From Antedon mediterranea (Eukaryota; Echinodermata; Crinoidea; Comatulida; Antedonidae), in the NCBI RefSeq assembly GCF_964355755.1, contig NC_092670.1, forward strand, positions 22,133,201 through 22,197,200: a stretch of 64,000 bases of DNA. Reading direction: 5' to 3'. The position numbers and the translations under genes were made by a program. Below are positions 36,785 to 47,401 of this stretch, one piece after another. Position 1 is the stretch's first letter; every line of letters starts with the position of its first letter. The notes beneath the pieces are model-generated. The model did not search any database, was not told where the DNA came from, and saw nothing but the letters and a program-made list of their open reading frames with translations.

Positions 36785-37275
36785 ATTGAGGGGGTGAACA
36801 GACAATCGGGGTCATCATAGAGACGATCGGGCTTATTTTTTATGTGCCCGATCGTCTTATACGTTTGGCCCAATTGCCTTAAACGTTGGGACCGAACGTC
36901 CACAACGTTGGGCCCGATAGCCAAGTATATCGTTCGTAAATCCGTTTCATTATAGTTTATAATTGAGATCTCGACAAAACCAATAAATGAGTATCGAAAT
37001 GTACATAGTTTATTACATTTGTATCACAAACTCGTAGAAAGAACACCGTTAATTTATTTTATGGTGAACAATTATAAATCCATTTTTTTTCGTGTACCCG
37101 ATCTTTTTTACTTTATTTTTATAATGGGCCGATCGTCTAATTATATTGGCCCGATTGTCTTAGCGGTTGAGCCGAAACGTCCACAAAGTTGGGCCTGAAC
37201 GTCCGCAAGCGTTTGTACCCGATCGTCTTAAACAAAGCCTGATCGTCTGGCCCCGATCATCTGCCAATCCTTGAC
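36785..37275. repeat. CpG-containing repeat region (cccgatcgtct motif)
   Basis: At least eight variants of 'gcccgatcgtctta', 'gttgggcc' and 'gaacgtccacaa' are spread over 490 bp, in contrast to the CpG-poor surroundings. The first and last units (acaatcggggtcatcat and ggccccgatcatctgcc) are related, so this may be one mobile element with internal repeats. It lies in the 5' region of CYBC1, before its splice acceptor at 37356-37357. Confidence 0.65.
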
Positions 37276-37371
37276 CTATATATAAGCATCAATTTAAAAG
37301 CATTTTACAACAATTATTTGTTTATTTAATATTAATTTCTCTTTTTTTTAAATTTAGGTAACTCGTTCAAG

Positions 37372-39253
37372 ATGGTTTATATGAAAGTACATTCTGAAAC
37401 TGAGGGTAGACTTCACCTTAAAAGAACACCAGGAATTCGCTCATGGAGTATATTAATAGGTTTGATTTGATCTTTATTTTATGGCCAGCTACAACCACAG
37501 AATCACCCACACTAAGATCCATAATTACCTACTGTACAATCACTGTTCAAAGTCCTAATATTCAAACCAACCAAATAAAGTTTTCTTTAATAATTCATTT
37601 TCTTGTTAGGATTCTTCGCGATTGGTTTTGGTCTTTGGAAATACACAGTAGACTCATTACCATGGAAACTATTATACATATCATTTTGTTTCATGATTGG
37701 TGTAACAAGCATTGATGATTGGGAGGTGAGTGTGCCCATTTTATCAAGGATCATAATATATCTTTTTCAGTGGCCAATGCATGAGACATTAAATTAAAAT
37801 TAGTATAATCCATAATTGCGAAATACACTCTCTATGTTTACATTTTTTGTTTTCCTGTACTACATCAACCATTAAAATACAATACTCATGGTGGTTTAGT
37901 ACATCAGTGTATTTATGGTGCATACCCCCATCCACATACTCCTCAATTTTATCTACCCAGAAAAACAAGCCAACAAATTTATTTTTTAGGATTGCATAAT
38001 TGACAAGAAAAAGAATGAAGTCCGAATAAGCAAATCTGGTCTGATACGCAAGATATGCAGTATAGTAGCACCACCAAACTTTCGTAAGTATTTCTAAAGT
38101 TATGAACACTTTCTCGACCACTAGGGCACTGAGTTGTTTTGAATATGGTGAGGCCAAAAAGCAAAACAAACAAATAAAACACTAAAAAACAGGTTTTTAG
38201 TGTTTGTGCCTTTGTGAAAATTGTCATGGATTTTAATACAAAAAGTTAGGGGATCATAAACCTCTATCCATCCACCTCCATTTTTGGGGTGGGGGGGGGG
38301 GGGTGGATTTAATCTACTTTAAAGATATATTGTCCCCCTGAAAAAATAATTCTCAACAAAATTGTTGTTGAATATGCCATTTTAATGTATCAATTATCCT
38401 AATACTTATGTACTGAAAAAATGTATTTACCTGAAAATATGTAATTTAAAGCACAAAATGGCCAGCCAATGGATTTTTGGTTGAATTAACCATTTATTTT
38501 GTCATTTTACAAGTGAAAACATTATTTTTTTTCATTATTTTTCTATGGAAGTGATTAACTTCATTAAAACTACAAAATAACATATTCAAAGTCTGATTTA
38601 ATTAATCTTCATTTTTCATGTTTTTGGGGGACAATACATCTTTAATACTTTGGTATGGAAAATAGAGTCTGAAGCTTTATGTCTAAACATTACCCTACTG
38701 TTCTGTTTTATACCTTGTAGTCTGGTGTTTTGTGTCTAACCATTAACCTACTGTGCTGTTTTCTACCTTGTATTCTGGTGTTTTGTGTCTAACCATTAAC
38801 CTACTGTGCTGTTTTCTACCTTGTATTGTTGTTTTGTTTATAGTTGATTCATTTATATCTCAGTTGTAACAAATATAGAAGAGGTTAAATATGCAGATGT
38901 AGAAGAAGATGTTACCAAATTAGGCAAAGGTTGTTACGTTGTATTGAGGATGGAATCCGGAATGGCGTTGCCGTTAACCGACACTTGCACGCTGGGAGCA
39001 GATTCAAGGTAAGTGGTGTGCAATATTGTTTGCATAGCAGAATTAGGAAGGCCTAAATAAAAACTCTCAACCTCTTTATTCAGAAACTGATTTCTCTATT
39101 TTCTGTCTTCTTTTTAGTGAACATAGAGACATTGCTGATAAGATAAACGCATTCTTAAATCTAGATAGAAAAGAACCAAATAATATTGGATACATGGAGG
39201 AGTTATCAACTTCATCAAGCGATTCAGAAAATGAAGACAGCAAAAATAAATGA
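37372..39253 (+). CDS. CYBC1: Cytochrome b-245 chaperone 1 (EROS), 5 exons, 192 aa
   Basis: In mammals this ER membrane protein stabilises the gp91phox/p22phox heterodimer and is needed for the phagocyte oxidative burst. Exons: 37372-37459, 37610-37725, 37990-38083, 38864-39008, 39118-39253. Phases join and give 192 codons plus a stop; the human protein has 187. The N-terminal block MVYMKVHSETEGRLHLKR and TPGIRSWS matches the family signature LHLKRxPGIRSWS. Two hydrophobic helices follow (about 26-43 and 48-64), then DDWE, a PH-like middle with VEED and LGKGCYVVLRMESG, and an acidic Ser-rich tail (STSSSDSENED). The ATG follows a spliced 5' UTR (acceptor at 37356-37357, 14 bases before it). 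The first donor (GTTTGA) is atypical but supported by phase. A 43-bp repeat array starts about 50 bases after the stop. Confidence 0.93.
37755..37850. repeat. Dispersed repeat, copy 2
   Basis: cagtggccaatgcatgagac followed by 'attaaattaaaa' matches the segment at 4645-4740. It lies in CYBC1 intron 2. Confidence 0.6.
38318..38645. mobile_element. Inverted-repeat element (TTAAAGATATATTGTC family), copy 2
   Basis: The left end tttaaagatatattgtcccc and right end 'gggggacaatacatctttaa' are inverted repeats of about 20 bp. The interior is shared with 5219-5495. The element sits in CYBC1 intron 3 beside a G-rich tract (38286-38303). It is non-coding. Confidence 0.85.
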
Positions 39254-39299
39254 ATACATTGATAAACTAATTTGCATATCTATTAGCATTATTGCATAC

Positions 39300-39832
39300 T
39301 CGTCAATAAAACACCAAACTTACCAAGCTAGTATGAATAGTCAAGTCAATGAAACACCAAACTTACCAAGCTAGTATGAATAGTCAAGTCAATGAAACAC
39401 CAAACTTACCAAGCTAGTATGAATAGTCAAGTCAATGAAACACCAAACTTACCAAGCTAGTATGAATAGTCAAGTCAATGAAACACCAAACTTACCAAGC
39501 TAGTATGAATAGTCAAGTCAATGAAACACCAAACTTACCAAGCTAGTATGAATAGTCAAGTCAATAAAACACCAAACTTACCAAGCTAGTATGAATAGTC
39601 AAGTCAATGAAACACCAAACTTACCAAGCTAGTATGAATAGTCAAGTCAATGAAACACCAAACTTACCAAGCTAGTATGAATAGTCAAGTCAATGAAACA
39701 CCAAACTTACCAAGCTAGTATGAATAGTCAAGTCAATAAAACACCAAACTTACCAAGCTAGTATGAATAGTCAAGTCAATAAAACACCAAACTTACCAAG
39801 CTAGTATGAATAGTCAAGTCAATGAAAACTCA
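39300..39832. repeat. 43-bp tandem repeat, about 12 copies, in the CYBC1 3' region
   Basis: The unit is aaacaccaaacttaccaagc then tagtatgaatagtcaagtca and 'atg' or 'ata'. It begins about 47 bases after the CYBC1 stop and is very homogeneous, so it probably lies in the 3' UTR and is recent. Confidence 0.95.
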
Positions 39833-39837
39833 AACTG

Positions 39838-40260
39838 TAGTGAAGATGAAGCTTGGTAGATAACATGCTTATCTTCCAATCCTAAGGTTCAATGCTGACC
39901 TACCAGTAGTCTAGGTTCTAGACCCAAATTAGTAAAAAGATAAATATGTTTGCACATATGGCGTTTCATACGTATAATACTTGAGCTCACATTTTTTCAG
40001 ACCAAAATTGAAACGCCGTAAAAAAAGACAATATCTAAAGCTTTGGAGCAAGTCTAACCTAACAATTATAGTACCAGGGTTGTGCTCACAACTGTGAGTT
40101 AGTTTATAAGCATTGTTCATCCATCCTGTAATAGGAAAGTAACTTGTTGTTTGAACATGTCGAAATTTAAAACATTCCCAATAATACCAAAGGTTTAGGT
40201 TAAAATCAAGCGATGGTACTTTGACATAAAGGTCAATGTTCTGATTATACACTAGCATGG
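39838..40260. mobile_element. tRNA-derived SINE-like sequence, family 3, copy 1 (decayed)
   Basis: 'agcttggtagataacatgc..atcttccaatcctaaggttcaatgctgacctac' resembles a tRNA head. The tail text 'agttagtttataagcattg...catcctgtaataggaaag' matches the sister copy at 52612-52800. The boundaries are approximate. Confidence 0.5.
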
Positions 40261-41272
40261 TTACTTGTCACAATATGACCTGAAAAAGTTATAATGTATT
40301 TTTATATAACATAACTGTGAACATATTTACTATTATTTAAATTTTATATTTTTAATAAAAGCAGTAAGCAAAAATAATAGACAAATATATAATTTTTATC
40401 AATTTATGTAATAGAATAAAATAAATTAAAAAGGTCATCTAGCCTTCTTGTAAACCACATTTATTTTTTAATGTTTTCAATCATGGAGGTTATTGTGCAT
40501 GATTCAATCCAATGTTGAAATAAATTGATAATAGATATAAGGACGAGTTATGTCTGTAATGTTATGACCTGGAAAGTCACTGTAAAATATGGTACTCGGA
40601 CATTTGCAAATATTGGATGTTATTTAATACACTTTTATTCTTTTGGCGTGTCATATATAGTGTACAGATTTGTTTTTACTTATTAGACGCGCCATACCTA
40701 AACGTTGTTATTGTTCATCACAGCCAGAACTAAACGAACATTTATAAATGGCATGAGTTACATATTTCAACAATAAAAGCATTGAAAATGTAAGTTTTAT
40801 TGATAGAAAGTTTATAGGGAGATTTATTAGTTATTAAAGTCTAATATGAAAGAGTGAAAATGTAAATTCCGGATAAATTAGTCTTTTAACATATGTTGTA
40901 AGCTAGGCCCACAAAATGTGGTAGCTGCACCGTAACAATTGTAGACCATTTCGTGCGTATATCCTTGGTCGGTAAACAACCGTGGACATTTGGTCCCAAA
41001 TATCATGAAGGGTTAACAATACCAAGGTCTACCAGTGTGTTGTTACTGGTCGTACTCTTAATTATATACTTTATATATAGAGATATTAGAATAATAATTT
41101 AGTCTTAAAAATTTTAGTTAGAAATGTAAAAGTAAGTACTGCTCATTGAAATAAAAAGGCTCTCGTAGATTTTATGTGAGTCGTATGTTGGTTTGAAAAC
41201 TTGTTACCATTGTGGCAAAGCAGAAAATGAGATTTTAAATTGTTTAAAACAAAATTATTTTATTAAATATAG
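40261..41272. other. Region upstream of the GEMIN8 exon, first exon not found
   Basis: The GEMIN8 frame has no ATG upstream of 41273 within its open stretch, so a start exon should lie here. Donor-like sites occur (for example GTAAGT at 40792 and 41132), but no short ATG exon in the right phase could be confirmed. Confidence 0.35.
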
Positions 41273-42636
41273 GAATAAAGAATACACATCGAGTACAGAT
41301 CCAACAATTATAGATGAAAAAGAACTATGGAATAAAAATGGCCGCTATAAACGTTATTGGACCCATCACCAACAAGTGTCAAAATGGATGAAAAAATATT
41401 CAACAAATTATAAAAAACAGTCACATTACCATAGCAATCAAATAAACTCATACATACCTTATTATAATAACCCATATCACATGACAAACAGTCAACGGAA
41501 AATGCAGAATCGTCACGGATACCAATCACATGACGGTAATTATTCACATTGGCCTGAAGGTCATGTGATAAATCATGCTGACGATGCAAACTTCGATGAA
41601 GATGAACTTTCAGATGATAGTTTTGAAATGGAAATAAGCGAGGAGTTAAGACATTTCTTTTCGGTTTCAGCCAAGTTCAAAGAAGAAAGAAGTGAGTATC
41701 GTTGTGATATATATTATTTGAATATGGAATTGCATAAAGACAAGTGAAGAATAGATGCTCATGTGGGAAACAATTCCATATATTTTGGTCCTTGTATTGT
41801 ACAAAAAAAGTATGATGTTCCCAAATATGGCATTGATATGCCCAAATATGGTAGTGGTATTACATCATCATGTCCATATATGGGCACATTTTGTCAAATA
41901 AAGTTTGATAATGTAAACATAGCTTAAGCTAAACCTTTAAAATAATATTGGGATTACTGTAGATGTGCAATAAGTTAGATCGATTGTAACATTTATTTGA
42001 ACAAAGAAACACATGACTAAATATGTATGTTTATTGCCAAACTGCTTATGCTCTCTAAACTATATCCTATACCATTCTTATTTAAATAACTAAAGTAAAA
42101 CTATCTTTTCTCTTTTATTCAGGAAAAGCTAGAGAGTCGGAAGCATTAGAAGATGAATCAGGTAAATTTATTAAGAATTTCATATTTATTTGATATAAAG
42201 TCTAAAGATAGACAATGAAACTCTACACTAATGACTCAAAAGCCTGAACTACCTATCCTAAATAAACTATATATACTATACACCTATATTAGAAAATTAG
42301 TTATACTGTATATAAATGATTTTCAGCTCATTCTGCTCAACAATTAAAGAGAAGTACAGCGCCACCATCGGAACGCCCAGGACAACGACGATTGAAAGAA
42401 ATGAAGGTACATACATTTTTTCTTTTTGATTTGCACCAACTATAATTAAATTGGTAACGATAAATTACTGTAAAGTGATAGATTTCTTATATTATTTGGT
42501 TTTTTTTTTTCAGGATCTCTATGGAAAGAATGCTGCTATGATTCATGGGATGGAAACAGCACTTCAACTACAATTTGATCGAGCATGTGACAAAAAGCAG
42601 CCTTCTCATTGGCCAATTATACCTCTTAATGTTTGA
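41273..42636 (+). CDS. GEMIN8: Gem-associated protein 8 (SMN complex), 5' end incomplete
   Basis: Gemin8 is a core scaffold of the SMN complex that assembles Sm rings on spliceosomal snRNAs. Exons: 41273-41691, 42123-42161, 42327-42406, 42514-42636; phases join. The N-terminal conserved block is [17 protein letters not shown] and then VSKWMKKY, matching the family W..H..YARYW..Y..A..WM pattern. The middle is His/Asn-rich, followed by the acidic [14 protein letters not shown] motif. The C-terminal block is [16 protein letters not shown], then KIQAME-like [16 protein letters not shown] and the end [12 protein letters not shown], diagnostic of Gemin8. Visible length is about 219 codons; human is 242. 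No ATG lies in the first open stretch, so an upstream exon is needed; the acceptor at 41271-41272 is my best guess. Confidence 0.9.
41800..41926. mobile_element. MITE (CTCTGTCTACACTATCAAAC family), copy 4, left end decayed
   Basis: It holds the family core 'aaatatggtagtg.tat.acatcatcatgtccatatatggg' and the right end 'aaagtttgataatgtaaacatagctt'. It lies in the first visible GEMIN8 intron. Confidence 0.75.
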
Positions 42637-43904
42637 AAATGCAGAAATTGAGATAGACTTTCATACGCCATAGTCAATAGAATGACTATGATTACGCTTA
42701 TCGTATAATAGATTCATAGTAACCCATTATGTTAAAAAAAAATCAGTGTACTCATGGAGTAAAGAATATACTCCATGGTGTACTATAATACTAATTAGAG
42801 GGATTTTTTTCTTCAAAATATCGACTTTATACTGTAGAATTCAATTATTATGCAATAATATTGTTATATGTGACTATATATTGTGTTGTTATCATTCTTA
42901 GTAATAGTGTCAAAAATGAAATTTAACCATATTTTTAATCCTTTGCTATTAGGCCTAATATATAGGTTTTTTTTTTTAGAGAAATGGAAAATGGATTGAT
43001 GCAACATGAAAAATTGCAAAAATATTGACTTTAAAATAATGTTGAGGTAACATACACAGAACCCATTATGTGATTCTGCGAATGCCAAAAAATCGACTTG
43101 TTAAATATATATTGAGGTGACATGCGCAGATCACAGTATGTAATTCTGCGCATGTCGCATTATGATAATAGTAACCAACAATGTCAACAATTAAAGGGGT
43201 AGAAATGTTGCCATTTTTCGAAAAATATCCGTGTACTCTTTACAGGGATTAGTTTGAAAAATTTCCAGAATTTTGACAATATATATGACAATATGATTTA
43301 TTTCTTTGGTGACCCTTTCAGCGTATGAAAGAACTATGCAATAATACTACTATATATGACCATATATTTCGGTATCATAATCTTATAGACTTAATAGTAA
43401 CCAGTTGTGCCTAAAAATGGTCGCGATTAGACCTTCTTTTCATGGCCAGACTATCGACTTTTCAAAATCGTATGGTGCCTATACTACCAATAATATGTCA
43501 AAAGTAATATAACGGAGGGGACAAAGAGAATAAAATTCATTAAATTCATTTAGGCCTAATCAAGAAAATAGAAAAAAAGTAAAGTTTGTGATCAAGTGGT
43601 AGTAGCTTTTTTTAGGAGTTTAGTTTGCTAGCTAATAGCTAGTGTAAAATGATTGATTATCAATTATCAAATGGGGCTGAAACTATTTCTATGAACCCAT
43701 TTCGGTAAATTTCCATACAATAGTAATTCGATTTTCTAATAACAATACGTTACACACTTCGTAAACATGTATGTATTGTTAACACATTCACTTCAGTCGG
43801 TAAAAATATTTCTTTTATCTCAAGCAACGTCCCATGTCACTCATATGAATAGAACTTGCATGAATAACTCTATATCTGACAGGCCTCTATAGAGAATCTA
43901 CGTC
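42637..43904. other. Intergenic between GEMIN8 and Ig gene A
   Basis: No gene is seen. It contains two diverged palindromic copies of 'gacatgcgcagatcacagtatgtaattctgcgcatgtc'-type sequence (43048-43085 and 43119-43158). Confidence 0.55.
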
Positions 43905-45291
43905 ATGGATTCCATAATGAAGAGTGCTTTTCTCTACATATTTTTGGGGTTTTTTGTTTCTTCTTTGGCAAAAATACCAACTGAAGAAGTACTTGCTGGA
44001 ACTAAGAACTTCGGACTAGATTGCATAGTTCAGAATGTAGACGACTATGACGTTTTTTGGTATTTTGATGATGAAGTTTCAAATGCAGAGACAATAGTCA
44101 GTGTTAACAAAGATGTCATAAATACATTCGGTAATTTATATAGACTTATTATTATTATTATTATTATTTATTGCCAAAAACCAGTTACAAACAAACAAAA
44201 CACAGAAACTAAGGGAGTAGGCAGGAACCTAAAAGTGAACCTAATCACTATAACAAGAGTTCAGGTTCCGTACTCCCAAAGTAACAACAATGCTATAAAA
44301 TAAACTATATAAAAATATTTAAAAAACAAATAGACGAATCAACAGTGTCAATATAAAATAAACGGATATAATGTCGCAACACACAACTACCGTCTCGTTT
44401 TCAGAAATGTTCACGCATTCTATGAAGGCCGTTACTTGTGCAAACGGATTCTCAAAACGGAAAGCTATTCTAATGAACCAAGTGTAGTAGACATTTTTGT
44501 CAAAGTGTATACACTGTCCGATGATCCAACGATTTTATGTAATATTGATAAACTTAATATCATCGAAGGTGTAACCCGGGTAAATGCAACTTACAAAGTC
44601 ATTGTAGGAGATATTCCAGTAAATGTTAGAGTCTGCTTAATGGATAATGAACACAAATTACACTGTTGCAAGGAACTAGACAGCCCACAGCAAGGTGTAT
44701 TTAATAATGGATCTTATAGAACATTAACACGTAAAAAGAACAGATTTTATTTTGAAGCATCCCATGATTATCTTTCACAGAACTTGACATGTTCTACACA
44801 AATACCAAATATTATGCATCCGCCAGAATTTTTTAGTATGCCCGATATCGCAGAATATAACGCAGGGGATTATTTAGCCCTACCAATGAATGTGACGTCA
44901 AACCCCTTGAGGATGGGTGTTTCAATTCGTCAATGCGTTGGAAATGAATCACAATGTTTGATGTCCCAAATTATACATGAAACTGAAATAAAGATTATGT
45001 CTTGGACTACTTTTCAAAAGGAATTATATTATTTCCAACAACAAGACAACGTTGACGGAAAATGATCATGGTACCAGGATTATGGTCATAGCAGATAATG
45101 GCATTGGTACAGATTTTCATATCTTTACATTGTATTGCAAGACAAGGAATACGGATCAGGGAGGTAAATGGAAGAATATTTTAACCTTTGTATGTGGGTG
45201 TATCGTAGGAAAATTCGGACCAAAAATTGTGAAATATTTCTATCACCGGATACACGGAGAGAGAGAACCAGAAAGAGATATAATCGAGTAA
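43905..45291 (+). pseudogene. Immunoglobulin-like membrane protein, paralogue A, interrupted
   Basis: The ATG at 43905 starts a signal peptide (KSAFLYIFLGFFVSSLA) and the first half of a V-type Ig domain (GLDCIVQ..YDVFWYF). At about 44143-44360 the homology to paralogue B is broken by roughly 215 bp that start with an (ATT)n run and end the frame at TAA 44301-44303. Homology resumes with ATHNYRLVF and YEGRYLCKRI and continues through a second and third domain. A second break near 45000-45025 shifts the frame: one frame stops at 45065 (FQQQDNVDGK) while the homologous frame runs on as NDHGTRIMVIADN to a C-terminal hydrophobic stretch (ILTFVCGCIVGKFG) and a charged tail ending at 45291. No GT-AG pair restores phase across either break, so I call it a pseudogene. 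An assembly error or an unusual intron is the alternative. I do not recognise the family. Confidence 0.6.
44143..44360. mobile_element. Insertion in Ig paralogue A, (ATT)n-tailed with a hairpin
   Basis: It is absent from the homologous position in paralogue B. It starts with gacttattattattattatt and contains inverted arms gggagtaggcaggaacct (44213-44230) and aggttccgtactccc (44262-44276). It looks like a small retroposed or foldback sequence. The boundaries are good to about 10 bases. Confidence 0.55.
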
Positions 45292-45520
45292 TCAAAACTC
45301 TAGCAATGTCAATGTCTTGATTGAAAGCAAGATATAATCAAAAAGTGTAGAGTAAAGTTATGGCTTCAAAAATTCTCCCTATTATGTTGAATGCAGCATT
45401 TGCATGTGTTTTCTTTGGGGGTTTTTTTGGTATTGCATTGGGTCATTGAAAAATGTAATTGTTTAATTTGTTATGATGTTAGCTAATTTTTCTTGATTGG
45501 TGTTGATTCATATATTATAA

Positions 45521-45678
45521 TTAGAATTTGTAGTCTGTTGTATATATTGGTCGTGGGCCAGACTTCGCCGCATCTTGTTCTTCAACCTTTTCTTTGCGAA
45601 TGAAGTCGTTTAGTTGATTAATCATCAACACTAACTTCTGCTGCATCTCATCACATTCAATCTGGATTGGCTCGACTC
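45521..45678 (-). CDS. Duplicated terminal exon of the polycystin-1-like gene
   Basis: On the - strand, an acceptor (AACAG before 45678) precedes an open frame VEPIQIECDEMQQKLVLM then INQLNDFIRKEKVEEQ ending in RPIYTTDYKF and a TAA. It is a close copy of the last exon at 48096-48250, with the same entry phase (two bases) and 158 bases in length. It could serve as an alternative last exon of the polycystin gene, spliced across Ig gene B, or be a relic of the tandem duplication. The coding frame is undamaged. The tail differs (EEQDAAKSG versus EELGEDAVKSG, plus three extra residues). Confidence 0.65.
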
Positions 45679-45769
45679 CTGTTATAAGTTAACAAATAGG
45701 AAAGGTATAAATAATGAAAATGAAATTCTAGTTTTAGATATGAGATGTACTTTGATATAATATAATTAA

Positions 45770-45950
45770 GAATACAGTAGAATCCCTGACTCAACAAAGT
45801 GTCACTTTCATATGGAATGAATAGAGGTTAGCTGTGAATAGGAGTGTTCCAAAAGAAGGTTTTTACTGTATTTAATTCTATATATTTCTCATTTTTTGTT
45901 TGGTTTGAATGGATTGTAAATAAACAAATATATGGTTGTATAATGTGTTT
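45770..45950. repeat. Segmental duplication flank, copy 1
   Basis: 'gactcaacaaagtgtcactttcatatgg..gaataggagtg.tccaaaagaagg' through 'ggattgtaaataaacaaatatatgg' is shared with 48290-48460. With the Ig paralogues and the two terminal exons this defines a tandem duplication with a unit of about 2.4-2.6 kb. Confidence 0.85.
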
Positions 45951-46264
45951 TGTCTTTTGTGATTATTGGTGCAACTCTAAAATTAAACGTGTCTACTTGT
46001 TTATTACTAGTGAAAATGATATTAGTTATATCGTTGAGCCCTATCGACTATATAACTTTTACACACTTGCACTTGCACATCCCAAACAGGAAAAACCTTT
46101 TGTGTTGATTCCACATAGTAAATAATACTAACAATAGTGGGCCTATGTGCATGAGTGACTGTTTGAAAAGATAATTAAATGATATGTAAATTGAAGAAAT
46201 CATAAAGAAGAAAACCAAAACAGTTGTCCTATTTAGGCCTAGGTTGTCCTACACATCGCTGTCA

Positions 46265-47401
46265 TTGTATTCCACAGAAAACACAGCTTTGTTCTTCGTA
46301 GTTTTAGGATTTGTTGGTTACTCACTTGAACTACCACCAGATACATTGCAAGTACTTGTTGGAACTGAGAACGTCGGCCTAGATTGCGTAGTTGAAATTA
46401 CAGAAGAGTATGACGTGGTTTGGTTTTATTTCGATGCCTTGACTACAAATTCAGAAACGGAAATAAGTCTGAACGAAAATGTTGTTCTCGGTGACGTATA
46501 CAATATTGAGTATATTGCGACAACACATAACTATCGTCTTGTTATAAAAAAAGTTCACAAATTACTTGAAGGTCTTTACTTTTGCAAACTGATTCCTAAA
46601 ACTAATAAACATGATACAAATGATGATGATGAGTCATGTGTAGTAGACATTTTTGTTGAAGTGTATACACTGCCCGATGATCCAAAGGTACTATGTGATA
46701 TTGATAAACTTAATGTCATCGAGTGTGAGACTCGTGTAAATATAACTTACAAAGTCAATGTAGGAGATATTCCAGTAAATGTTACAATCTGGTTGATGGA
46801 CACCGAAGACAAATTACACCAATTCAAGGATGTGTACAACCCACGACATGATGTATTTAACAGTGCAGCTTATATACCATTAACACGTAAAATGAATAGA
46901 TTTTATTTTGTAGTATCACACGGTCTCCTTCCAAATAACTTAACTTGTTCTACTCCAACACCTAATATTATGTATCGACCACAGTTTCTGAATATGCCCA
47001 AAACGGTAGAATATAACACAGGGGATTACTTAAAATTGCCATTAAATTTGACTTCAAACCCTATGGATTTTCATGTATACCATGAATGTCACTGTGACAA
47101 AAAATCACTATGTCCGATATGCACAGAAAAATTACTCGTAAATGGTACTGAAAAAAATGGTATTTACATTGTTTTCAACAACCAGACCAAATTGACGACA
47201 TATGACAATGGTACACGGATTATGGTTAGAGTTCAAAATTGCATTGGCAAAGATATGCATGTCTTCAATCTGCATTGCAAGAATGGACATAGTCTTGATG
47301 GGGCGTTTGATCAGGGCCAGGGAGGTGAATGGGAGTTTGATGTTTCCTCATTTATATGTGGGTTCATCGTTGGCGGAATATTTATTTATTTATTTTGTTA
47401 G
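46265..47401 (+). CDS. Immunoglobulin-like membrane protein, paralogue B, no ATG start
   Basis: The open frame is intact from before 46265 to the TAG at 47399-47401. The codon aligned with the ATG of paralogue A (43905) is TTG at 46265, and the neighbouring second Met codon is GAA. Counting from it (378 residues): a signal-peptide-like segment at 7-21 (TALFFVVLGFVGYSL); a V-type Ig domain with Cys41, Trp53 and Cys107 (LEGLYFCKL); a second Ig-like domain (C144 ... NNLTCSTPTPN); and a third Cys-rich domain (HECHC...CPIC...NLHCKNG). A C-terminal hydrophobic helix (SFICGFIVGGIFIYLFC) ends the protein with no cytoplasmic tail. Many N-glycosylation sequons are present (NITY, NVTI, NLTC, NLTS, NGTE, NQTK). 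An upstream start exon is possible (acceptor-like ttccacag at 46271-46278). The family is unknown. It may be tail-anchored, GPI-processed, or a decaying gene. Confidence 0.6.
   Translation: MYSTENTALFFVVLGFVGYSLELPPDTLQVLVGTENVGLDCVVEITEEYDVVWFYFDALTTNSETEISLNENVVLGDVYNIEYIATTHNYRLVIKKVHKLLEGLYFCKLIPKTNKHDTNDDDESCVVDIFVEVYTLPDDPKVLCDIDKLNVIECETRVNITYKVNVGDIPVNVTIWLMDTEDKLHQFKDVYNPRHDVFNSAAYIPLTRKMNRFYFVVSHGLLPNNLTCSTPTPNIMYRPQFLNMPKTVEYNTGDYLKLPLNLTSNPMDFHVYHECHCDKKSLCPICTEKLLVNGTEKNGIYIVFNNQTKLTTYDNGTRIMVRVQNCIGKDMHVFNLHCKNGHSLDGAFDQGQGGEWEFDVSSFICGFIVGGIFIYLFC

Noticed and set aside
43905-44413. A normal intron between the two halves of the first Ig domain in paralogue A
   Set aside because: The donor GTAATT at 44127 would leave phase 1, but the good acceptor TTTTCAG before 44408 then gives an immediate wrong frame with a stop. 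Other GT-AG pairs are weak. An insertion explains the break better.
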